The position numbers and the translations under genes are program-made. The notes beneath the pieces are model-generated. The model had not been told where the DNA came from and did not search any database. It saw only the letters and a program-made list of their open reading frames with translations. From Jingyaoa shaoxingensis (GTDB taxonomy: Bacteria > Bacillota > Clostridia > Lachnospirales > Lachnospiraceae): 64,000 nt of DNA. The first letter of the stretch is position 1. Every line of letters begins with the position of its first letter. Shown one piece after another: positions 54,366-63,958 of the stretch. The stretch is taken from contig NZ_JACRSZ010000007.1 of assembly GCF_014385005.1 (NCBI RefSeq), forward strand, positions 124,001 through 188,000. Reading direction: 5' to 3'.

Positions 54366-55982
54366 ATGGAGAAAAAAGGCAAGTTAGAATTGACATGGGT
54401 TGGTAAATATGAGGAAGAGAAACTTGAACCAAGAATTTTGATTGAGGATAATCAAAATTCTTATGGAGATCCTGATGCAGAAAACATGTTGATTCATGGA
54501 GATAATTTGTTGGCATTAAAGGCACTTGAGAGAGATTATGCGGGGAAGATAAAATGCGTATACATAGATCCACCATATAATACAGGATCTGCATTTGAAT
54601 ATTACGATGATAATTTGGAACATAGTATCTGGCTTGAAATGATGCGTGAACGACTTGTATTATTACATAAATTGTTAGATGACGAAGGATTTTTGTGTTG
54701 CCATATTGATGATTCAGAAGGTGCATATTTAAAGGTTCTTTTAGATGAAATATTTGGTAGGCAGAATTATCTAACGACAATATATGTTAGGGTACGTTAC
54801 CCGGAGAAAACGCTAAAGCAGGATATGGCTTTTCATAAAGAAATAGAGCAGATTCACGTATATAGAAAAAGCAACAGTGCTCAGCCAATATTGGATAAAG
54901 TAAGTAGTGGATTTGAAAAATTTATTTATAAAATTGAAACAGAAAATACTCCATCTAAAATTGTTGAACTTGGAGGGAAGAAGGTAGAGATATTTGAAAA
55001 GGGACAATATAAGATTCTTGAAGAAGAAGGATCGGAGTATGGACTAAAAGAAATATGGGCATCAGGTACTATTTTAGACGGGAATTCCTCAGGACGATTT
55101 TTCAGAGATTATTTGACAGGAAGATATGAAGAGGATGGCTTAGGAGTCTTGTATAAAGTATATGGTATTGGAGATGATAGATATGCTTACAGATATTTTA
55201 CAGGTCCTAATAGAACTGGAGCCACAAAGGGAAAATATTACCAAGGTGTTCCTATTGAAAATCTAAATCAGAAAAATATGACAAAGGAATTACCAATTAA
55301 TGGTTTTTTTGACTTTGCAGCAAATTTTGGTAATTGTCGACATGAAGGTGGAGTTGAATTTCGCGGAGGAAAAAAACCAGAGATACTTTTGAAAATGCTA
55401 TATACTCATTTTTCAAAGCCTGGTGATTGGGTAATAGATAGTTTTTTGGGATCTGGGTCATCTGCTGCAGTTGCACACAAAATGGGAAGAAAGTGGATTG
55501 GAGTAGAATTAGGGGAACATGCATATTCACTATGTAAAAAAAGGATAGATTCTGTTATTGATGGGGATCAGACTGGAATATCTAAAGAAGTAGGTTGGCA
55601 AGGTGGAGGTGGATATAAGTTCTACGAACTTGCAGAACCATTACTTGTAAAGAACAAAGTATTACCTATTTATCAGATTAATCCATCTTATACATGGAAT
55701 ATGGTGTGTGAAGCAATTTGTAAGATTGAGGGATTTACCTATGAGCCATCTGGTGAGTTCCAAGGTTATTCGTCAGAAAACAGATTTATTCATGTCACAG
55801 AAGAATTTGTGAATACAAAGTATGTAATGTCTGTAATGAAGACTTTAGGTGAGAAGCAAAGTCTGCTTATTTATTGCAAGAAGAATCAGGCTGATATGAT
55901 ACTTCCTGAAAATGTTGAATTGAAGAAGATTCCAAATGATTTATTAGATAAATGTAATTTTGAAAGTGAGGTGCAGGGATAA
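54366..55982 (+). CDS. Type III Mod-like DNA N6/N4 methyltransferase (position of DrmMI)
   Basis: A 538-residue beta-class amino-methyltransferase. The catalytic motif IV DPPYNTG (residues 68-74) comes before the SAM-binding motif I FLGSGS (360-365), the order of type III Mod proteins. A long target-recognition segment lies between them (about 110-340) and a C-terminal extension follows. DPPY enzymes mostly methylate adenine N6. The stop codon overlaps the start of the Res-like gene by one base (TAATG), the coupling typical of mod-res pairs. In class 1 DISARM an adenine methylase (drmMI) stands at this place, so the protein may serve either role. Confidence 0.9.
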   Translation: MEKKGKLELTWVGKYEEEKLEPRILIEDNQNSYGDPDAENMLIHGDNLLALKALERDYAGKIKCVYIDPPYNTGSAFEYYDDNLEHSIWLEMMRERLVLLHKLLDDEGFLCCHIDDSEGAYLKVLLDEIFGRQNYLTTIYVRVRYPEKTLKQDMAFHKEIEQIHVYRKSNSAQPILDKVSSGFEKFIYKIETENTPSKIVELGGKKVEIFEKGQYKILEEEGSEYGLKEIWASGTILDGNSSGRFFRDYLTGRYEEDGLGVLYKVYGIGDDRYAYRYFTGPNRTGATKGKYYQGVPIENLNQKNMTKELPINGFFDFAANFGNCRHEGGVEFRGGKKPEILLKMLYTHFSKPGDWVIDSFLGSGSSAAVAHKMGRKWIGVELGEHAYSLCKKRIDSVIDGDQTGISKEVGWQGGGGYKFYELAEPLLVKNKVLPIYQINPSYTWNMVCEAICKIEGFTYEPSGEFQGYSSENRFIHVTEEFVNTKYVMSVMKTLGEKQSLLIYCKKNQADMILPENVELKKIPNDLLDKCNFESEVQG

Positions 55983-58714
55983 TGAGTTCAACAGATAAAA
56001 TCAAATGGGCTATGAGCCTGCGTGATCCTCAGTATGAAGCGTTACAATACTTCGATGCAATTAGTTCAAAGATTGAGTATAGAACTTGTTCAAAAGCTGA
56101 TGCAGAGAAAATAGCATCTGAGAATTGCCAAAATCCACATACAATCTCTGTAGATAAGGAATTTGATTTTCCATCATTCTGTTTTGATATGACAACCGGT
56201 ATTGGTAAGTCTCGTTTAATGGGTGCATGCATTTATTATTTGTACAAGACAAAAGGGTACAAACATTTCTTTATTCTGGCACCAGGAAATACGATTTATG
56301 ACAAGATGCGTCGAGAGGCGGTCCCGGGACATCCAAAATACATGTTTAAGGGACTTGAAGCAGAGATGGGAAGACCCAAAGTTTATGATGGGGAAAATTA
56401 TTTATCATACCCGGTAAGATATATCCAAGAGGAAATGGTGGTAGAAAAAACATCTGATATTCAGATATTTATCTTTAATATTTCAAAGATTTTTACTAGG
56501 GGAGATATCGAATTTAAATTTCACAAGTTTAATGAAAATTTGGGTGGCTCTTTTGCGGATGTGTTACGGTCGTTTGATGACTTGGTTATTTGTATGGATG
56601 AAGCACATCGTTACTATGCCCCAGCATCAAAGAAAGCGATTAATTATCTGAATCCAGTGTTGGGGTTGGAATATACTGCTACACCTAAGAGTACAAATAA
56701 GAATATTATTTATCACTACGGATTAGAGGATGGAGCTGGGAAGTTTTTGAAGATTCCGGTTGTTATGGGAAGAACAAATACAGCAGGATATTCAGATGAT
56801 GATATAGAGGAAATGAAGTTGAAAGATGGAATTAAGCTTCATGAGAGAAGAAAGTCCATCGTATATAAATATTGTATAGATAATCAGTTAGAACAGGTAA
56901 AGCCAATTGTTTTGATAGCTTGTAAAGACACAACGCATGCTAGAAAAATAAAAGAAAAAATAGATTCTGATGCTTTTTTTGGAGGTCGTTATGTTGGCAA
57001 GGTTATTGAAATTGACTCCAGCACAAGTGGTGCAGAGACAGAAGAAAACATTCAGAAATTACTAACCATTGAGAAAAATACCAATCCAATTGAGATTGTG
57101 TTGCATGTATATAAGCTGAAAGAAGGTTGGGATGTAAATAATCTGTTTACGATTATCCCCCTTAATGCTGCAAAGAGTGACATATTGGCACTTCAAACTA
57201 TTGGTAGGGGATTGAGGCTTCCTTTTGGTGAGATAACAGGTATTGAGGAATTAGATACCCTGGATATTGTTGCTCACGATCATTATCGAGAGATTGTGGA
57301 TGATATCAAGAATAACCCTGTATTTAAGAAGAGAAATCTTGATGAGGAAGATATACCGAACACAAAAACAGTTATGGTAGAGCCAGCAGTTGAGAACCAG
57401 CAGATTTCATTATTTGATGAAGCGTTATGCGAAAGTAAAGTGAAATCATACCAGGATTTGAATAATGAAAATGTAGTGGAGAATCTGTTTGCTGAGTATC
57501 AGAAAGCGTTTGTAAAAAAAGCAGTACCAAAGAAGTCCGAAAGTGATAGTGGACAGATGTCTATTTTTGATTATTTTGCCAACGATGATGGAAAAGAAAC
57601 AAGTGATGGCACAGCATCAGATCACAAAATGACTCAGACGGGCATGGGCACTGATGCAGTTGATACATCATTTACTGTACATCAGGGGGATGCTTCATTA
57701 CAGATTGATTTACAGAAGTCATCTGGTAGTAAGAATGTATTGCCATATGCAAAACAAGAGTTTATCAAGAAAGTTGAAGAGTTAAAGAAAGTTGCTATCT
57801 CTGTTCCAAAGATTGGAATTAGCTATAGTTCAACAATTACATTTAAGTCTTTTACTGTTAAACGAAATATTATGGATTTTGATGTTGCGGCATCGAGAAT
57901 CGAGAGGTATGACGCTGTAAATGGTAGGTTGCTGCAAGTGCTGGATGCAGACGCACTTATTGTAGAAAATCCTGAGAATATGCTTGCAGTTTCTTTATTG
58001 GAGAGTATTCCGGAGTTTAGTTCTGATGATGCAGAATTTATTCTTGAGGTGGTTGATCAGTATCTCGCATTAATCGAAGGTTCGGATGAAGAAAAAAAGA
58101 AGATTGTCCGTAGATATGCAACTGTTATAGTAGAGGACTTAAGAAAACAGATATATGCGTCAAAGGAAGAAAGCACTGAGTTTGTATTTAACGTTCAGAA
58201 AGACCTTATTGTATTCAAATCATTTGCGAAGAATATGAAGGAAAATGGACGATTGAATTTTAAGAAGGAAGTGCCAGATAAGAAAAATATTAAGCAATAT
58301 TTGTTTGAAGGATATAAGAAATCATACTATGCAGAGAATGCATTTGATAGTGATGATGAGAGAAGGTTGTCTGTGGTATTAGAAGAGGATTCAGAAGTTA
58401 TTAGATTTATAAAGCCACCTTTGAATCAGTTAGGACTATTTTATAAGGCGGCAAAACAGTATAATCCTGATTTCTTAGTAGAGACGGCTGACAAGAAATA
58501 TATGATTGAAGTGAAGGCTGCAAATCAAACAGATAATGAAGATGTACAGGAAAAAGCAAAGGCTGCAATTAAGTGGTGCGAATGTGCCTCGCAGGTGGAT
58601 GCAGACGGAAAGACTTGGGAGTACCGCCTAGTGCCAGGGGATAAGATTATAGTAGGTAATACATTCAAATATGTAATTGGTATGGCAATTCCTGTTGTAG
58701 TAGACGGAGAATAA
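55982..58714 (+). CDS. Type III restriction Res-like helicase-nuclease
   Basis: A 910-residue SF2 helicase with nuclease. Walker A is TTGIGKS (71-77) and DEAH is at 206-209. Motif VI is IGRGLRLPFG, after YKLKEGWDVNNLFTI. Near the C-terminus PDFLVE and MIEVKA form a PD-(D/E)XK site (D830, E843, K845). A low-complexity acidic linker lies at about 490-570. This architecture is that of type III Res subunits, which translocate or slide and cut DNA with Mod. Its gene overlaps the Mod-like gene by one base. Standard DISARM sets lack such a protein, so it is an addition here. drmA starts 13 bases downstream. Confidence 0.87.
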   Translation: MSSTDKIKWAMSLRDPQYEALQYFDAISSKIEYRTCSKADAEKIASENCQNPHTISVDKEFDFPSFCFDMTTGIGKSRLMGACIYYLYKTKGYKHFFILAPGNTIYDKMRREAVPGHPKYMFKGLEAEMGRPKVYDGENYLSYPVRYIQEEMVVEKTSDIQIFIFNISKIFTRGDIEFKFHKFNENLGGSFADVLRSFDDLVICMDEAHRYYAPASKKAINYLNPVLGLEYTATPKSTNKNIIYHYGLEDGAGKFLKIPVVMGRTNTAGYSDDDIEEMKLKDGIKLHERRKSIVYKYCIDNQLEQVKPIVLIACKDTTHARKIKEKIDSDAFFGGRYVGKVIEIDSSTSGAETEENIQKLLTIEKNTNPIEIVLHVYKLKEGWDVNNLFTIIPLNAAKSDILALQTIGRGLRLPFGEITGIEELDTLDIVAHDHYREIVDDIKNNPVFKKRNLDEEDIPNTKTVMVEPAVENQQISLFDEALCESKVKSYQDLNNENVVENLFAEYQKAFVKKAVPKKSESDSGQMSIFDYFANDDGKETSDGTASDHKMTQTGMGTDAVDTSFTVHQGDASLQIDLQKSSGSKNVLPYAKQEFIKKVEELKKVAISVPKIGISYSSTITFKSFTVKRNIMDFDVAASRIERYDAVNGRLLQVLDADALIVENPENMLAVSLLESIPEFSSDDAEFILEVVDQYLALIEGSDEEKKKIVRRYATVIVEDLRKQIYASKEESTEFVFNVQKDLIVFKSFAKNMKENGRLNFKKEVPDKKNIKQYLFEGYKKSYYAENAFDSDDERRLSVVLEEDSEVIRFIKPPLNQLGLFYKAAKQYNPDFLVETADKKYMIEVKAANQTDNEDVQEKAKAAIKWCECASQVDADGKTWEYRLVPGDKIIVGNTFKYVIGMAIPVVVDGE

Positions 58715-58727
58715 ACGGAGGTTGTAG

Positions 58728-61700
58728 ATGGCTGATATAAAGGATTTTAAACATGCTATTGTTCGACAGAAGATTTTAGATGCAGTACGAAAAGACTTAA
58801 TAGGACCAACATCAGATTGTGAACAATTGAATGAAGTACCAACGAGTAGTTATATTACGGGATTATTATATCCTGCTGATACAGATGTAACGGAAGATGA
58901 AAATTACAATGATGTAGAGTTTACAGAAAAGAATTTTGATGCTGATGGAGAAACTTTGGAGGCAGGAATTTTTGAAGAAGAGGAACCAGAGGATAGAGTA
59001 AAAGGTGGTTTTCAGAAGCCGTCTTCTATAGGTGTGTCTTTCTATGTCTCTGATGATGTTCAAAAGGTTAATGCTTATATTAATTGGGGAAAGTATTATG
59101 CAGAACAGGTGCAGGGGGAAGTAATAGATGAAACCTTAGAAGAAGATGCAGAGAATAAGAAAAAGAAGAAACATACCATATATATTCGTGAGCAGATGAA
59201 TGATGTTGTGGAAATCGATTTTAATCTGATGGGGCGTTCGAAGCAGATTCCACTTGAGTCTAATGGAAACATCTATATTTATGTTATGAAGATGCAGTTA
59301 GACAATGGATACAAGATGGTATCGGTTTATTTGCATAATAATGATAAGTCGGATGGCGATGAAAAAGAATATGCAAAGGTAATGTTCCAGGTGGAGATGC
59401 TCATAGCAGATGATTTGATGAGTCCTATTTTTGTACCAGAATATCTCTGTAGAAAAGTTGAATTAGAGGATGAATATTATTATAAAGGCAGACCAGTTTA
59501 TGCAAGAGGAAGAGGTTGTGCTGCTACTTGGGAAAAGAAAGCAGAAGAGATAAATGCAACTGCTATAAAATCATCATTTATTCCAGATTATGAAATTCCA
59601 AGTGTAAGTGTACAGATAGATGATATGCCGGATCATGCCTTTTCGATGCTTCAGATGGGCTCACCAAAGAAAAAGTCAGAAGTTATTCAGAATCTTCGTA
59701 CATTGACAGAAATGTATGGAAGTTGGATTACAGATGCATTGACAAACGACGAAGCTATGCATGATGATAAATTTAAGGCAACAGGTCAGACTATTATTGA
59801 TAAATGCAATGATGCAAATCGTAGGATGAATGCTGGAATTGATTTGATTGAAAACAATGATAAGGTATATCAAGCGTTTGTATTTATGAATCAAGCAATG
59901 TATTTACAGAGAAGTATTACAGCTTTTTCAAAAGATTATGGTAATGGCATTCCTTGCAGCTTAAGAGATTATATGACTGATATGCCAGAAAAAGGAAGAA
60001 AGAAAGATCACAGTGAGTGGAGACCATTCCAGATTGCATTTGTTCTTTTGAATTTGTATGGGATTATGGATGGTGAGTCTCCGGAACGAAATATTGTTGA
60101 TTTATTATACTTCCCTACTGGTGGTGGTAAGACAGAGGCATATTTAGGGCTGATTGCTTTTACTATAGCATATAGGAGACTGACAGCTTCAGATGAAACT
60201 GATTATGAGAAAGATGGTGGAGTAACAGTATTTTTAAGGTACACGCTTCGTTTACTTACAACTCAGCAGAGAGACAGACTAATGCGTCTTATTGTTGCGA
60301 TGGAACAATTGCGTGAGAAGAATGAAAAATTATATGGTAAGGAAAGAATTTCGATTGGATTCTGGGTTGGAGGTAATGTTACCCCAAATAAATTTAGCGA
60401 ATACAGCGATTCTGATCAATTTAAGAAGAAAGAATTTATAAGGAAGCTTACAAAGCAGATTATTAAATGCCCTTATTGTGGTAAGGAAATCACACGGGAT
60501 GAATATGACATCAATGAAAAGGGAAAGTATGTTAAAATTCACTGTGCAGATAAGAATTGTATGTTTTCGTTAAAAACAGGAAGAACCATACCGGTTTATC
60601 TTGTTGATGAGGAAATTTATGCAAAGTGTCCTACTGTGATTATTTCGACTGTAGATAAATTTGCGAGACTTCCATGGTCTGAACGAGTTGGTTTGCTATT
60701 TGGCAGAACAGATAGATATTGTAGTAGATGTGGACATATTGCTATTGGAGAAAAGCATGCAGGAAGACATAATGCAGATGTCGCAGCGGGATTGGAAAGG
60801 GCTGAAACGGTTGCATGTAAACCATTCTATCCTCCTGAGCTAATTATACAGGATGAGCTTCATTTAATTACTGGTCCTCTTGGAACGATTTACGGTGGAT
60901 ATGAAACTGTTGTAGAAGAGATGTGCTGTATTGAGAAGAATGGAAAGAAGATTCGACCTAAGTATATTGTTTCAACAGCAACTATTAGAAATGCTGGGGA
61001 ACAGATTAAGTTCCTTTATGGGAGAAATGAATTTGCACAATTTCCGCCAAGTGGCTTTGATACAAGAGATTCATTTTTTATTAAGGAGGTACCGCTTCCA
61101 ACTGAAAATTTAGTTGATGCTTCAGAAGAAAAAATCAGTAGAATGATTAGTGATGGAAAAAAGCCATTTCGTCAATATGCTGGTATATGTGCGAGCGGAC
61201 AATCTGTAAAAACAACGCTTATTCGTTTGTATTCGATTATTTTGCAAACAACACTAGATATAGCAAAGGATCCGGAATATGAGGATTATATTGATCCATA
61301 TTACACATTGATTGGGTACTTTAATAGTATTCGAGAATTGGGTGGTGCAGTGCGCCTTCTTGACGACGATATAGCAAGCCGTATTCGTGTTGTAAAGAAT
61401 AAATATAATAGCTCAGAACAGAGGTATCTCAGTTTTGAGGGAAAGAAGGAAATTACATCTCGCATACCTTCATGGGAGATTGCGCAGGTTCTTGAAAAGT
61501 TAGCAATTTCTTATGATAAAAACAAGGAGAAGCAAGGCTGTTATGATGTTGTTATTGCAACTAATATGATAGCGGTAGGTATGGATGTTGACCGTTTAGG
61601 ACTTATGTCAGTTGTAGGTCAGCCAAAGCAGAACTCTGAATATATTCAGGCAACAAGCCGTGTGGGTCGACAGCATCCTGGAATTATTTTTACTGTTTAT

Positions 61701-62195
61701 AATCCTTACAGACCAAGGGATCTGTCTAATTATGAGAATTTTGTTGGTTTCCACTCACAGATGTATAGATATGTAGAAGGAACTACAGCAACGCCATTTG
61801 CGGCTAGAGCTAGAGACAGAGTATTACATGCATTGGTAGTTTCTTTACTAAGATTACAGGTAGAGACGATGGCTGATAATGGTGGAGCATCAAACATTAA
61901 TGATATTTCTGATGAACAAATCAAAGATATAAAAGACAAAATTCTTGAGCGAGTTAAGATAACTGCACCATCGTCTTATGTAGATACAGAGAAAGAAATG
62001 GATGAGTTTATCAATACTTGGAAGAACATTGCAAAAGACGAAAAGCTATATTATTTTGTTCCAGCAGTAGCTGATGATAAGAAGAGGCTGCTTACATACT
62101 ATGGCGAATATTATGGAGACAAAGAAAAACCAACACTAAGTTCTATGCGTGATGTTGAGCAATCATCAACAGTTTTTTATTGGGAGGGTGTCTGA
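58728..62195 (+). CDS. drmA: DISARM helicase DrmA
   Basis: An 1155-residue SF2 helicase, a core DISARM protein that binds and translocates on DNA and, with DrmB, recognises incoming DNA. An N-terminal region of about 400 residues precedes Walker A FPTGGGKTEAY (from 462), then CPYCGKEI and a second Cys pair form a zinc-binding insertion. CSRCGH and DELHLITGPLG (from 709) follow, then STATIRNA. The C-terminal lobe has NMIAVGMDVDRLGLMSVVGQ and QATSRVGRQ. ACGGAGGT lies before ATG 58728. It overlaps drmB by one base (TGATG). The helicase motifs and drmB neighbour make the assignment firm. Confidence 0.93.
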   Translation: MADIKDFKHAIVRQKILDAVRKDLIGPTSDCEQLNEVPTSSYITGLLYPADTDVTEDENYNDVEFTEKNFDADGETLEAGIFEEEEPEDRVKGGFQKPSSIGVSFYVSDDVQKVNAYINWGKYYAEQVQGEVIDETLEEDAENKKKKKHTIYIREQMNDVVEIDFNLMGRSKQIPLESNGNIYIYVMKMQLDNGYKMVSVYLHNNDKSDGDEKEYAKVMFQVEMLIADDLMSPIFVPEYLCRKVELEDEYYYKGRPVYARGRGCAATWEKKAEEINATAIKSSFIPDYEIPSVSVQIDDMPDHAFSMLQMGSPKKKSEVIQNLRTLTEMYGSWITDALTNDEAMHDDKFKATGQTIIDKCNDANRRMNAGIDLIENNDKVYQAFVFMNQAMYLQRSITAFSKDYGNGIPCSLRDYMTDMPEKGRKKDHSEWRPFQIAFVLLNLYGIMDGESPERNIVDLLYFPTGGGKTEAYLGLIAFTIAYRRLTASDETDYEKDGGVTVFLRYTLRLLTTQQRDRLMRLIVAMEQLREKNEKLYGKERISIGFWVGGNVTPNKFSEYSDSDQFKKKEFIRKLTKQIIKCPYCGKEITRDEYDINEKGKYVKIHCADKNCMFSLKTGRTIPVYLVDEEIYAKCPTVIISTVDKFARLPWSERVGLLFGRTDRYCSRCGHIAIGEKHAGRHNADVAAGLERAETVACKPFYPPELIIQDELHLITGPLGTIYGGYETVVEEMCCIEKNGKKIRPKYIVSTATIRNAGEQIKFLYGRNEFAQFPPSGFDTRDSFFIKEVPLPTENLVDASEEKISRMISDGKKPFRQYAGICASGQSVKTTLIRLYSIILQTTLDIAKDPEYEDYIDPYYTLIGYFNSIRELGGAVRLLDDDIASRIRVVKNKYNSSEQRYLSFEGKKEITSRIPSWEIAQVLEKLAISYDKNKEKQGCYDVVIATNMIAVGMDVDRLGLMSVVGQPKQNSEYIQATSRVGRQHPGIIFTVYNPYRPRDLSNYENFVGFHSQMYRYVEGTTATPFAARARDRVLHALVVSLLRLQVETMADNGGASNINDISDEQIKDIKDKILERVKITAPSSYVDTEKEMDEFINTWKNIAKDEKLYYFVPAVADDKKRLLTYYGEYYGDKEKPTLSSMRDVEQSSTVFYWEGV

Positions 62196-63958
62196 TGAAT
62201 TTTTATAAAAAATTGGGAGAGATTCGTCCGAATCAGTTAATAACTACATATGGACCAGGCTCGATAATGGATGCTGTAAATGATTCATTGACAGTTTTAG
62301 ATATAGAGTACTGGGATACTAACAATATTGGTAAAGAAATTAGAGATGCAAGATTGGCTAGTTATATGAATGTTCGAAGATTCTTTATGCCAAAGACAGG
62401 TGGAAAAGAGGATATTCCAGTTGTGTCATTTCCATACTACCATGTGTGTTCAAAGGGAACATGTAAATTCTTATTTGATATGAGAGATTACTTTGATATG
62501 GACCAGTACAAAAAGAATCAAGGTGAAGTGAAATGCCCTAAGTGTGGATTTCCAGCATACCCTTCGAGATTTATAACAGTATGCGAAGATGGGCATATGG
62601 ACGATTTCCCTTGGAGATGGTGGGTACATCATGGAGAAACAAGTTGTAAAGAAGATATGTACCTAAAATCAATGGGCAATACTTCATCACTTGCAGAACT
62701 CCGTGTTGAGTGTAATTGCGGTGCAAGGAGAGTTATGTCTGGAGCAATGCAGAAGGAAAAATTTGCTGGTCTATGCTGTTCAGGAAACCATCCGCATAGA
62801 CCAGGAGCAAAGGCGAAAATTTGTAAGAAGAGTGTAATACCTAGCCAGCGTGGTGCATCTAATGTGTATTTTACAGTCACAAGAAATGCAATATCAATTC
62901 CACCTTGGACAAATCCTATTAATGATATCATGGGTGCACAAAGAGCAACTATTGAAACATTGGTAGAGGCTATGGGAGAAGAGGCAGGTCTTTCATTTGC
63001 TTATCAGAAGTATTTTGGAGATAAATATTCTTATGAAGACTTTAAAGCGGCCTATGATAGATTAAGCCAAAATATCAAAGAGTTTACTGAACTTAAAGAA
63101 ATGGAGTATGCAGCTATTACGCATCATGAGGATGTCGAGTATCAACATGATGTTAAGTACTTCAAAGCAGAAGAAGTTGCTTTGAGTGAAAGTTTAAAAG
63201 AGTATATTTCTAGGATTATTAAAATACATAGATTACGTGAAGTACGTGTTTTGACAGGTTTTACAAGATTGGAAGCACCAGAACCAGAAGTGGATGAGCA
63301 GTCATATATCGTAAAATTGAAGTGCTCTTCGGGAGAAAAATGGCTTCCGGCAGTTGAAATCAATGGAGAAGGAGTATTCATTGAATTAAGTAGAGAAAAA
63401 ATAAAGCGGTGGATGCAGATAGAGACGGTCAAAGCTCGTTCTGATAAATATGCGGAATGCTATGCAGCATATTGTCAGAAAAAAGGATGGGAGAATTTTA
63501 AACCAAGAAATGCAGAGTATGTGTTGTTACATACACTTTCTCATATGCTGATGAAAGAAATGTCTATGCAGTCGGGATATTCATCATCTGCATTACATGA
63601 GCGCATATATAGCAGTGAAAATATGTGTGGACTATTGATTTATACAGGTGCAGCAGATAAGGAAGGCTCATTGGGCGGACTTGTTGAACTTGGGGGAATG
63701 AATAAGTTTTTACCACTGTTAAAGGGGGCATTAGAGAATGGGTTAACATGCACAACGGATCCAGAATGTTTTATGAAGAATCCGACAAGTGAAAGATTAA
63801 ATGGGGCTGCATGTCATTCTTGTACTATGATTTCTGAAACCGCATGTGAAAATGGTAACCGACTACTTGATAGAGCATTAGTTGTACCGGTACCAGAGCA
63901 TGAGGAAATGGGATATTTCAGAGAATTGGTGAGAGATTTATGTGGAATACAAGTGTAA
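62195..63958 (+). CDS. drmB: DISARM protein DrmB (DUF1998)
   Basis: A 587-residue DUF1998 protein that partners DrmA; the DrmAB complex is the core DNA-sensing part of DISARM. GEIRPNQLITTYGPGSIMD is the characteristic start. Cys-rich segments CPKCGFPAYPSRF, CEDGHMDDFPWRWW and CNCGARRVMSG, with a later CC pair, form zinc sites. The DUF1998 core is LLHTLSHMLMKEMS with CGLLIYTGAADKEGSLGGL, then CHSCTMISETACENGN. ATG 62195 is used, within the drmA stop codon and after GGGAGGGTG (62182-62190). Its end overlaps the next gene by 19 bases. Confidence 0.94.
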   Translation: MNFYKKLGEIRPNQLITTYGPGSIMDAVNDSLTVLDIEYWDTNNIGKEIRDARLASYMNVRRFFMPKTGGKEDIPVVSFPYYHVCSKGTCKFLFDMRDYFDMDQYKKNQGEVKCPKCGFPAYPSRFITVCEDGHMDDFPWRWWVHHGETSCKEDMYLKSMGNTSSLAELRVECNCGARRVMSGAMQKEKFAGLCCSGNHPHRPGAKAKICKKSVIPSQRGASNVYFTVTRNAISIPPWTNPINDIMGAQRATIETLVEAMGEEAGLSFAYQKYFGDKYSYEDFKAAYDRLSQNIKEFTELKEMEYAAITHHEDVEYQHDVKYFKAEEVALSESLKEYISRIIKIHRLREVRVLTGFTRLEAPEPEVDEQSYIVKLKCSSGEKWLPAVEINGEGVFIELSREKIKRWMQIETVKARSDKYAECYAAYCQKKGWENFKPRNAEYVLLHTLSHMLMKEMSMQSGYSSSALHERIYSSENMCGLLIYTGAADKEGSLGGLVELGGMNKFLPLLKGALENGLTCTTDPECFMKNPTSERLNGAACHSCTMISETACENGNRLLDRALVVPVPEHEEMGYFRELVRDLCGIQV

